Assembly (NCBI GenBank): GCA_902712845.1
Contig: LR743504.1
Span: 3,136,001 to 3,200,000, forward strand
Length of the DNA stretch: 64,000 nt
From: Methylobacterium bullatum
Lineage (GTDB): Bacteria; Pseudomonadota; Alphaproteobacteria; Rhizobiales; Beijerinckiaceae
Reading direction: 5' to 3'
The translations under genes were made by a program, and so were the position numbers. The notes under the pieces were generated by a model. That model was not told the origin of the DNA. It searched no databases and saw only the letters and a program-made list of their open reading frames with translations. How positions within the stretch are numbered: the first letter of the stretch is position 1; every line of letters begins with the position of its first letter. Positions 57,315 through 64,000 of this stretch are shown piece by piece.

Positions 57315-57449
57315 ATGAAATCGACGTGGATGACCCTCGAAGAGCTCGCATTGAACCGCCGGATTACCGTGGATGAGGCTCTCCGCATCGTGAACGAGGC
57401 CCATTGCCCCAAGGTGTTTCGCGCGTCGGCGACGCTCTACTTGGTCTGA
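57315..57449 (+). CDS. small 44-residue reading frame
   Basis: MKSTWMTLEELALNRRITVD continues for a further 24 residues to Tyr-Leu-Val. AAGGG stands 11 bases before the ATG. The LEELALNRRITVDEALRIV part could be a short helix-turn-helix. It is too short to score firmly and might be chance. The neighbouring antisense frames have no support. Confidence 0.4.
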   Translation: MKSTWMTLEELALNRRITVDEALRIVNEAHCPKVFRASATLYLV

Positions 57450-57539
57450 GGGTCACACGGGCATGTTTGGGTTTCGTTAAGGATTTTTACCTTCTATGCC
57501 CGTCCCGGCCCTGATCTACTGACTCCAGACCGAAGGAAT

Positions 57540-57803
57540 ATGACGCGAATGAAATCATTCCGGATTGCCGCCCTAACGGCATTCGTAGCCTGCGCAGGCT
57601 TCGCCTCAGCATCCCAGGCTGCCCCCCTGTCGCTCGGCAAGGTGGATATCGCTCCGTCGGGCGCGGTGGAACATGTTCAATATGGCTACGGCTACGGCTA
57701 CGGTCACAGCGCCCGCTATCTGCGTCGCAAAGCCATTCGACAGGAAATCCGTCGCGAGCGTCGCTGGGACGCCCGCCGGCGTGCTTGGCGCTACGGGTAT
57801 TGA
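57540..57803 (+). CDS. small secreted protein with a Gly-Tyr repeat
   Basis: An 87-residue protein. The first 27 residues (FRIAALTAFVACAGFASASQAA) form a signal peptide with a likely AxA cleavage. The mature part contains YGYGYGYGH and a basic, Trp/Tyr-rich C-terminus (RREIRRERRWDARRRAWRYGY type), as in small cell-envelope proteins of this group. Function unknown. AAGGA stands four bases before the ATG. A strong terminator lies 38 bases after its stop. Confidence 0.75.
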   Translation: MTRMKSFRIAALTAFVACAGFASASQAAPLSLGKVDIAPSGAVEHVQYGYGYGYGHSARYLRRKAIRQEIRRERRWDARRRAWRYGY

Positions 57804-58204
57804 GCGTTACGCCATCGTCGTTATTTGAACGGATTTAACGAAACAGCCCGGCGCCATCATCTGGCGCCGGGCTGTTTTGCTAAGCGGGTCTCTGCAGCTT
57901 CAGCATTCATACGGGGTCAAGCGGGAATCTTGACCCGTATCCAGGCGATAAGAGCAGATCCGGCTTTTCTGCCCCGGCCGTGTTGTATCATCTCAATATC
58001 TGGCAGGGTCTATCTCGTGTTGAGATGCATCCAGTTCATACCGATTACCGCCCGAAAACGACCGACCGATAGCCTTATCAGCCGCTTCCACCATCCCAAA
58101 GACGACAATGGGCAGGATACCCAACTTCACTCGCCTTACCCTCGCGACGCGACGTTAAGCCGGCTCTTCATGGCTGATTGAAAGCCCCCCGGACAGTGCT
58201 CTCG
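57804..58204 (+). terminator. terminator, then a gap with nothing else found
   Basis: The terminator is AAACAGCCCGGCGCC (57841-57855), seven-base loop, GGCGCCGGGCTGTTT (57863-57877), a perfect 15-bp stem. The remaining bases to 58204 show no gene I can support; a 118-residue frame there (57825-58181) has no ribosome site and its composition is not that of a protein. Confidence 0.85.
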
Positions 58205-58387
58205 TCAAAGCGCTTGCCCGCCATTCTGACGCATAGGATCACAGATTTTCGCCGAGACCTTATCGAGATGCTCGCAGGCATTCTTGAGGTACCAGGCCCT
58301 CAGATCCGGCTGGGTTGGTGCGACGAACATCGCCACGAGGACGAAGCCGACGAAGCCGAGGACGACGAGCGTCAGAAGATTCCGCAT
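58205..58387 (-). CDS. small single-span membrane protein
   Basis: A 60-residue protein with an N-terminal hydrophobic helix (NLLTLVVLGFVGFVLVAMFVA, residues 3-23) and a soluble tail with two Cys (LKNACEHLDKVSAKICDPM). No known family recognised. ATG 58387 has GGAG upstream at a good distance and gives a clean anchor. Expressed small membrane protein of unknown role. Confidence 0.65.
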   Translation of the reverse strand: MRNLLTLVVLGFVGFVLVAMFVAPTQPDLRAWYLKNACEHLDKVSAKICDPMRQNGGQAL

Positions 58388-58594
58388 CAACTCACTCCAT
58401 AAAAAGGCGTTCTCTCCCGCTACTGGGGCAATAGCCCTTAGAAGACAACGCAAAACGGCCAGCCAATCGCCTCAACGGACAATTCGGCTGACCGGTTCGA
58501 TAATACCACGGCTTGTAAGAGCCGACATGGGAAAAGCTGTTGAGACCTGATCCATCAACGTTGTTGACAGTGTCTCGGTTCCCGAAACGAGTTT

Positions 58595-60409
58595 TTACGC
58601 CTCTGCGGGGTCGAATAGCGGCACGATCTCCATGGCCGGGACCAATACGATGCCTTTGTCGGTGATCCGAATTTCCGGAATGACCGAGAGGGGGATCAGG
58701 TTGAACCCCATGTAAGGAATGGTGCATCCGGCCCGCTCCCAGACCTTCTTCAGCAGTCGGACTTCCTCGGCGACGATGCCGACGCGCTTGTCCGAGAGAA
58801 GCCCCGCCACGGGCAGCGGAACCATGGCGGTGACTTGGCCATCCTCGACGACGCAGACGCCCCCTTGGATCGCCGACAGTGCATCGATGGCGACGCGCAT
58901 ATCCTCCGCGTCCAGCCCCGCGACGATCACGTTGTGCGAGTCGTGGCCGACACTGCTTGCGACGGCGCCGTGCTTCAGCCCGAAGGCACGCAACAATCCG
59001 TGCGCGACGTTGCCGGCTCCGCCATGGCGCTCAATGACGGTGACAAAGCACAGATCGTTGTCCCGCAGGGTCGTCGGCCAATCCGAAGCGGGCGTCAGGT
59101 CGTACCGCTCATGGGTCAGTTCGATACCGGGAAGCGTGGTGCGGATGGCGTTGACGACACAGCGGCCTTCGGGGAGCACCGGGACAAGGGCTGGTAGGGG
59201 CTGTGGCAGATGCATCGTCGCATAGGCTGGTGAAGGGTATCGGTAGGGACGCGAGAGCGCCGCATCGAGAAGAGGCGTGATCGTGCGATTCTCGACCACG
59301 CAACGACCACCGTACCAAGTGGTCTGCGGAATGAAATCGTCGTCGAGGAGCACGAGATCGGCCCGGCGACCTCCACCGAACCCACCGATCTCGCTATCGA
59401 GCCCATACCGGGTCGCCGGATGCAGCGAGCCCATCGACCACGCCTGTTCGCGGGGAATGCCCATGCGGATGGCCTCTCGCACCACCCAGTCGAGGCCGTA
59501 GGCGAGGAGATCCTGCGCGTCCCGGTCGTCGGTACAGACGCAGACCCGTTTACCCGAGGCCCCCAGTTCGATGATCGTGCCGATGGCCTTGGGCAGGCTG
59601 TGCCACGGCGTGGTTGGCGGGCCTCCGCGCAGGTAGATCCATAAGCCCGCTTCCAGCAAGTCATCGGCGATGTCCCGATCGATGGCCTCGTGAGTGTCGG
59701 TGACGCCGCTGGCAGCATAGGCATCGACAAAGCCGCGTCCGTAGATGTGGCCAGAGACCGGGCGCCCACGCTGCAGTGCAGCCGCGATGATGGCATGAGC
59801 CCGCTCGTCGCCCTCGGCCACGGCGACGAAATCCATCTTCTCGCCGAGGCCGATCGCCTCCGGCCACGCATCGAACAGTGAACCGATCTTCTCCGCCGTG
59901 AGGTCGCCGCCGGCGGTCTCGAGCTCCGGCGAAGTGGCCGGGACCGTGCTCGGCACCGTGAGGTAGATATTGAGCGGCGCCGCCCGTGCATCCTCCAGCA
60001 TCCAGGCGATGCCGTCCACGTCGAGGACGTTGCCGATCTCGTGGCTGTCGCAGACGATGGTCGTGGTGCCGTTCAGGAGCGCCGCTTCTGCATAGGCGCA
60101 AGCCGTCACCATGCTGCTCTCGATGTGCAGATGCGGATCGACCAAGCCAGGAGCGAGAATGCCCCCCTCGGCGTCATAGCGTGAAGCGCCGCCCCTGTAG
60201 GTTCCTGCCGGCTTTACGGCGGCGATACGCCCGGCGGTGATCCAAACCTCGCTGTCGGGCCGCATCCGCTCGGAATAGGTGGATAGGATGCGCGCGCCGG
60301 TGATGACGAGATCCGGATCGGCCCGTCCGCCCGCGACACTGGCGAGCTGGCGGGTCATCCCGCTCAAGGGAGCGACGGAGAAGCGTGTCAGCGGTTTCGG
60401 ATCAGTCAT
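58595..60409 (-). CDS. ade: adenine deaminase
   Basis: A 604-residue amidohydrolase that converts adenine to hypoxanthine. The metal-binding motif is [15 protein letters not shown] (about residue 98-112), followed by [34 protein letters not shown] and a conserved C-terminal region ([15 protein letters not shown]). Size and motifs match Ade-type enzymes; related amidohydrolases cannot be fully excluded. ATG 60409 chosen by the family N-terminus; the frame is open further upstream. The 316-base gap after it (60410-60725) shows no other feature. Confidence 0.92.
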   Translation of the reverse strand: MTDPKPLTRFSVAPLSGMTRQLASVAGGRADPDLVITGARILSTYSERMRPDSEVWITAGRIAAVKPAGTYRGGASRYDAEGGILAPGLVDPHLHIESSMVTACAYAEAALLNGTTTIVCDSHEIGNVLDVDGIAWMLEDARAAPLNIYLTVPSTVPATSPELETAGGDLTAEKIGSLFDAWPEAIGLGEKMDFVAVAEGDERAHAIIAAALQRGRPVSGHIYGRGFVDAYAASGVTDTHEAIDRDIADDLLEAGLWIYLRGGPPTTPWHSLPKAIGTIIELGASGKRVCVCTDDRDAQDLLAYGLDWVVREAIRMGIPREQAWSMGSLHPATRYGLDSEIGGFGGGRRADLVLLDDDFIPQTTWYGGRCVVENRTITPLLDAALSRPYRYPSPAYATMHLPQPLPALVPVLPEGRCVVNAIRTTLPGIELTHERYDLTPASDWPTTLRDNDLCFVTVIERHGGAGNVAHGLLRAFGLKHGAVASSVGHDSHNVIVAGLDAEDMRVAIDALSAIQGGVCVVEDGQVTAMVPLPVAGLLSDKRVGIVAEEVRLLKKVWERAGCTIPYMGFNLIPLSVIPEIRITDKGIVLVPAMEIVPLFDPAEA

Positions 60410-60725
60410 CGTGCAATCGGCTCCTCGCTTCGCCCGGCCCCGGCCCGACGGGACGGCGCCCAGCGGGCGGTCCGCACGCATCATGCCACCGTACAGCACC
60501 TGCGGCAGGCTGCCTTGCGCCGCACCGTGCCGGAGGGGGATACGGGTTGCGTTAACGTCGCGACGGGATCATGTAGCGCCGGAGCCCGGTCGCGACCCTT
60601 CCGATCGATCGGCGACGGCGAAGAAGGCAGGATGCCGGCGGGACCATGGGGTCGATCGCCCAGCATCGTGCCTTGAGAGCCGTCGACCGGGCACCCTCCC
60701 GGTTTTCATCGTCCGAGCATCCGTC

Positions 60726-60983
60726 ATGGCCAAGCGCACCAAGTCGAAACCGCAGGAGCGTGGCTCCGTCCTGTTCGATGTCCTCTACGAGGACGAGTCC
60801 CGCGCCTCGAACCGGCGGGTCCCCATGGAGATCCTCGGAGGCCTCGACGGCGACGAGCCGGCCCGGCACCTTATCGAGGAGCAAGATCGCGCCATCGCCG
60901 AGAAGTCCGGCCGCCCCTCCCGTGCCATCCGCAGCCTGAGTCGCTCGCCGATCCGCGCGCCGAGCGCCGTCTCCGGCGACTGA
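60726..60983 (+). CDS. small conserved-type hypothetical protein
   Basis: An 85-residue basic protein, SVLFDVLYEDESRASNRRVPMEILGGLDGDEPARHLIEEQD (middle, shown in parts: SVLFDVLYEDESRASNRRVP). It resembles short proteins common in Methylobacterium genomes but has no assigned function. The gene is preceded by GTCATGG and starts at ATG 60726; it converges on the PhnA-domain gene with a two-base gap. Confidence 0.65.
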   Translation: MAKRTKSKPQERGSVLFDVLYEDESRASNRRVPMEILGGLDGDEPARHLIEEQDRAIAEKSGRPSRAIRSLSRSPIRAPSAVSGD

Positions 60984-60985
60984 TC

Positions 60986-61201
60986 TCAGGCCTTCTTGAG
61001 GAACTGGGTTTTCAGGACGAGACCCTTCACCTTCTCGGCGTTACACTCGATTTCGTCGGGATCGTCCGTGAGCCGAATGTTTTTGACGAGCGTTCCCCGC
61101 TTCAAGGTGGTCGACGTTCCCTTGACCTTGAGGTCCTTTACCAGGGTTACGGAATCTCCGTCGGTCAGCTTCGTGCCGTTGGCATCCTTGGTGTCGGCCA
61201 T
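60986..61201 (-). CDS. PhnA-domain (YjdM-like) protein
   Basis: A 71-residue protein: DANGTKLTDGDSVTLVKDLKVKGTSTTLKRGTLVKNIRL matches the C-terminal domain of PhnA/YjdM (alkylphosphonate-utilisation-operon type protein; the family role is unclear). The zinc-ribbon N-terminal half is absent, so this is a short form. It starts three bases after the stop of the next upstream gene, so the two are coupled. Confidence 0.88.
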   Translation of the reverse strand: MADTKDANGTKLTDGDSVTLVKDLKVKGTSTTLKRGTLVKNIRLTDDPDEIECNAEKVKGLVLKTQFLKKA

Positions 61202-61204
61202 GGC

Positions 61205-61420
61205 TCAGGCTTCCGCGTCGGAGATCGGCGGCATGTACGGCTGACCGGCATTGGTCAGCGCCCGGTCGACCGCCTCGATCGCCAGCAGGATGCGCATGAA
61301 ATCCTCCGCCGCCGAAGCAGCGGCGAGCTCGCTCGAGCCGATCCGCTTGGCGAGTGCGCTGCGCTGCCGCGAGAGACTGGCGCGGGCGCGGCTGAGGTCT
61401 GCAATGTCGTCGGGCGTCAT
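61205..61420 (-). CDS. small helical hypothetical protein
   Basis: A 71-residue protein, DDIADLSRARASLSRQRSAL and then ALAKRIGSSELAAASAAEDFMRILLAIEAVDRAL, predicted mostly helical. ATG 61420 has a purine-rich ribosome site (AGAGAGAACC). It lies immediately before the PhnA-domain gene in the same direction, so the two form a small operon. Function unknown. Confidence 0.6.
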   Translation of the reverse strand: MTPDDIADLSRARASLSRQRSALAKRIGSSELAAASAAEDFMRILLAIEAVDRALTNAGQPYMPPISDAEA

Positions 61421-61776
61421 GGTGGGTTCTCTCTGCCGATCGACCGTCACGGTGGCCTCGGGTGGCCAGCGATGAAGCCTTTGTCCGCAGGATGCAATGG
61501 CGGTCCGTCCAGTTCGGGTCGATGGAGACACGATCCACTAACCACGAGCGCGTAAGATTGTGGGCAGCGATGAACGGATTCATCGTCTCTCTCGCTCATT
61601 TCTTACGGATCGGGCTTGCCCCCTAGGTCAGGACTTCTGAACGTTCAAATACTTAACTGCCTGAAGCAAGCAGCGACATCGAAACCACAATGTTGTCTTG
61701 ACGAATATCGCCCGCGAGACTCGATCTTGATGCGACGGACTGTACCATCTAGGGTTTTGCGGCAACGAGGGCTGCG
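61421..61776. other. divergent intergenic region without a supported gene
   Basis: 356 bases between the helical small protein (minus) and the metalloprotease (plus). Frames here overlap with nothing known. Promoters of both must be here; no clear boxes were found. Confidence 0.5.
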
Positions 61777-63282
61777 ATGACGACGGTCAGAGACTATACG
61801 GCACTTATTTCCGGCAACAACTTTTGGGGATCCACCACCCTCAAGAAGCCGATCTTCATCACATATTCTTTCGATACCAAGCCGGCGGCCCATGTCACCG
61901 AGGGCGGAGAATCGTCCGCCTTCATCAACTCGTTTTCCAAGTTCACGACGGCGGAACGGCAATCGGCCCTCGAAGCGCTCGGCCAATGGGACGATGCGAG
62001 CGGCATCCATTTTCTCGAAGTGCCGGCGGGCCAGGGCGAGATTCGGTTCGGGAACTACGATTTCTCCCTGAGCCATTCGAGCGGCGCGGCTGGCTACGCC
62101 TACTATCCGTCGGCTTCGATCAGCGAGACCTATGTCTACCAATCCAAAATCGGCAGTGACGTCTTCATCGATAAATCGGTGAAAAACTACTCCGCCGACG
62201 ACATGCAGCACGTCATGATCCACGAGATCGGGCATGCGATCGGCCTGAAGCACTCGTTCGAAGGACCTATCGTCCTCGATCCAAGTATCGACAACACCCA
62301 GTATACGGTCATGAGCTACACCGGCTACGATCCGGACCTCGGCCCGCTGGACATCGCCGCCGCCAGAGCCCTCTACGGGACCGATGGCAGCGACGGGAAG
62401 CAGGTTGCCGCTTGGCACTGGAACGTCCACAGCCACACCATGACCCAGACAGGCGGCAACGGCGCGGACACCATCCGCGGTGTGACCACGGCGGACGTGA
62501 TGTCCGGAATGGGAGGCAAGGACATCCTGTTCGGGGGCGAGGGCAACGACAGGCTGGACGGGGGCGCGGGCAACGATTCGCTCTTCGGCGGCAACGGCGA
62601 CGACATCCTCATCGGGGGCACCGGAAACGACCGGCTGAATGGCGGCAGCGGCTACAGCGATACGGCGGACGGCACCGACACGGTCGATTACGGCGCGGTG
62701 GCCAGCGCGGTGACGGTGCATCTGTCCGGCACCTGGGAATACATCGCCGGCAACTATACGGAATACTTCGCCAAGGGCGTCGATATCGGCCGCGATCTCA
62801 TGTCGAGCATCGAGAACGTCACCGGCGGCAAGGGCGCGGACAGCCTCACCGGCAGTTCGGTGGCGAACGTGCTGAAGGGGGGCGCCGGCCGGGACACGAT
62901 CTCCGGCGGCGAGGGCAAGGATCTGATCTATGGCGGAGCTGCCTCGGACAGCCTGACAGGCGGCAGTGGCGCCGATCGTTTCTACTTCGATACCAAGCTC
63001 GGCCGCAGCAACGTCGATACGCTGACCGATTTCAGGGTCCGCCTCGACAAGCTCGTCCTCGACGACGACATCTTCACCGCTCTCACGGCCGGCAGCCTGT
63101 CGAAACCAGACTTCATCCTCGGCACGGCGGCGCACGACGCGTCCGACCACCTGATCTACGACAAGGGTACCGGCGCGCTCTATTTCGATGCGGACGGCCT
63201 CGGCGGTCAGAGCCAGATTCAGTTCGCCCTGCTCGCCACCAAACCCGCTTTGACGAACACGGACTTCGTTATCGTCGCCTGA
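61777..63282 (+). CDS. serralysin-like RTX metalloprotease (M10)
   Basis: A 501-residue protein. The zinc site HEIGHAIGLKH (His149, Glu150, His153, His159) and Met-turn YTVMSYTGY (Met179) are those of M10 metzincins. From about residue 225 calcium-binding RTX nonapeptides follow (GGEGNDRLDGGAGNDSLFGG and GGEGKDLIYGG, with GGxGxDxLx repeats), then a C-terminal acidic tail. Such proteins leave the cell by type I secretion and lack a signal peptide, as here. No secretion genes are in the window. A toxin-like or nutrient-releasing exoprotease is the usual role. Confidence 0.93.
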   Translation: MTTVRDYTALISGNNFWGSTTLKKPIFITYSFDTKPAAHVTEGGESSAFINSFSKFTTAERQSALEALGQWDDASGIHFLEVPAGQGEIRFGNYDFSLSHSSGAAGYAYYPSASISETYVYQSKIGSDVFIDKSVKNYSADDMQHVMIHEIGHAIGLKHSFEGPIVLDPSIDNTQYTVMSYTGYDPDLGPLDIAAARALYGTDGSDGKQVAAWHWNVHSHTMTQTGGNGADTIRGVTTADVMSGMGGKDILFGGEGNDRLDGGAGNDSLFGGNGDDILIGGTGNDRLNGGSGYSDTADGTDTVDYGAVASAVTVHLSGTWEYIAGNYTEYFAKGVDIGRDLMSSIENVTGGKGADSLTGSSVANVLKGGAGRDTISGGEGKDLIYGGAASDSLTGGSGADRFYFDTKLGRSNVDTLTDFRVRLDKLVLDDDIFTALTAGSLSKPDFILGTAAHDASDHLIYDKGTGALYFDADGLGGQSQIQFALLATKPALTNTDFVIVA

Positions 63283-63292
63283 GGCGACAACC

Positions 63293-64000
63293 TTACAACT
63301 CGGCCGAGCGGCCCGACAGCTCTGCCCGGAGCTGCCGGGCCGCGTCGGTGAGGGCCGTATCCCGGCGCAGGCGCGGGCGGGGAACGTCGATCGTCATGTC
63401 GGCGGCGACCCGTCCGGGGCTGCCCGCGAGCACCACCACGCGGTCGGCGAGGGTCACCGCCTCGTCGATATCGTGGGTGACGAACAGAATGGTCTTGCCC
63501 GTCGTCGCCTGGATGCGCTGCAACTCGTCCTGCAGGCCCTCACGGGTGAAGCTGTCCAGCGCCGAGAAGGGTTCGTCCATCAGGAGCACGTCCGGGTCGA
63601 CGGCCAGCGCGCGCGCGATGGCGACGCGCTGGCGCTGACCGCCGGAGAGCTGGTGCGGCCAGCGCTGCCCGAGGTCGCCGAGCCCCACGAGGGCCAGCAT
63701 CTCCTGCGCCTTAGCCAGGCGCTCGGCCTTCGATAGGCCGCTGCCCTCGAGACCGAAGGCGACGTTGGCGATCACCCGGCGCCAGGGGAGCAGGCGGGCG
63801 TCCTGGAACACCAGCGCCATCGGCGTCCGGCAGCCCTCGCGCGTGGCGAGGCGCACGGTTCCGCCGCTGGGCGCGGCGAGGCCGATCAGCACCCGCAGGA
63901 CCGTGGATTTGCCGACGCCGGATTCGCCGACGATGACCACGAACTCCCCGCGCGCGATGGAGAGGTCGAGCTCCGACAGGATGACGTTGCGGATTCCGTC
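63293..64000 (-). CDS. ABC transporter ATPase, sulfonate/nitrate type, partial
   Basis: Only the last 236 residues lie in the window; the N-terminus is beyond 64000. Walker A VIVGESGVGKSTVLRVLIG, FQDARLLPWRRV, signature LSGGQRQRVAIARAL, Walker B DVLLMDEPFSALD and FVTHDIDEAVTLADRV are intact. DARLLPWRRVIANVAFGLEG is typical of the TauB/SsuB/NrtD group, which import sulfonates, nitrate or related anions. Its membrane and binding subunits are outside the window. It converges on the metalloprotease with a ten-base gap. Confidence 0.93.
   Translation of the reverse strand, partial: DGIRNVILSELDLSIARGEFVVIVGESGVGKSTVLRVLIGLAAPSGGTVRLATREGCRTPMALVFQDARLLPWRRVIANVAFGLEGSGLSKAERLAKAQEMLALVGLGDLGQRWPHQLSGGQRQRVAIARALAVDPDVLLMDEPFSALDSFTREGLQDELQRIQATTGKTILFVTHDIDEAVTLADRVVVLAGSPGRVAADMTIDVPRPRLRRDTALTDAARQLRAELSGRSAEL

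Noticed and set aside
57067..57351. Minus-strand frame reading through the right attachment site
   Set aside because: The visible C-terminus is simply the antisense of the tRNA-Gly fragment, a common false gene near tRNA duplications.
57825..58181. A 118-residue frame after the small secreted protein
   Set aside because: It spans a strong terminator, has no ribosome site and no domain.

Overview
The window is high-GC DNA of an alphaproteobacterium, most likely a Methylobacterium or Methylorubrum relative (Hyphomicrobiales). Supporting signs are an AcpXL-type very-long-chain fatty acid lipid A cluster, a tandem glycine riboswitch ahead of gcvT-gcvH-gcvP, cytochrome c maturation genes, and several copies of the palindromic intergenic repeats common in this group. 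The genus is inferred from gene content and family resemblance; no search was run.

Layout. 1-326: start of a membrane signalling protein that leaves the window. 527-6331: branched-chain amino acid genes. A candidate promoter, a 16-residue leader peptide with Val-Ile-Leu-Ile-Val and an attenuator hairpin precede ilvI-ilvH; a toxin-antitoxin pair, a GST-like gene and a TetR regulator with a palindromic operator lie between ilvH and ilvC. 6486-9267: FMN-binding protein, trpS, endonuclease III-like glycosylase. 9430-14438: glycine riboswitch and glycine cleavage system. 14714-23386: glyoxalase-like protein, ogt, cyclic-peptide-type ABC exporter, dapF-mtaB, pseudouridine synthase, ftsY. 23523-27881: septation protein, then ccmA-ccmB and ccmC-ccmD-ccmG, split by a heme-binding SOUL gene on the opposite strand. 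28430-32389: acnA and an AI-2E family transporter. 32762-39599: acpXL-fabZ-ketosynthase pair-fabG-adh-lpxXL, for the very long lipid A acyl chain. 39619-45153: assorted enzymes.

Mobile element. At 45283 a tRNA-Gly(GCC) gene carries an integrated element of about 11.8 kb, bounded by a 49-bp direct repeat (45312-45360 and 57074-57122). All its genes read on the minus strand: a small protein, a primase-helicase, a stand-alone copy of the primase C-terminal domain, small and large terminase, an unknown protein, portal, a protease-major capsid fusion, a gpW-like connector, a DUF2190 decoration protein, a helix-turn-helix protein and a tyrosine integrase. It has replication and head-forming genes but no tail, lysis or obvious lysogeny-control genes. 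That is the gene complement of a capsid-forming phage satellite (cf-PICI-like), and it is the most interesting system in the window.

Right end. 57123-64000: what looks like the displaced tRNA terminator, small proteins, adenine deaminase, a PhnA-domain protein, an M10-type metalloprotease with RTX repeats, and the C-terminal part of a sulfonate/nitrate-type ABC ATPase running off the end.
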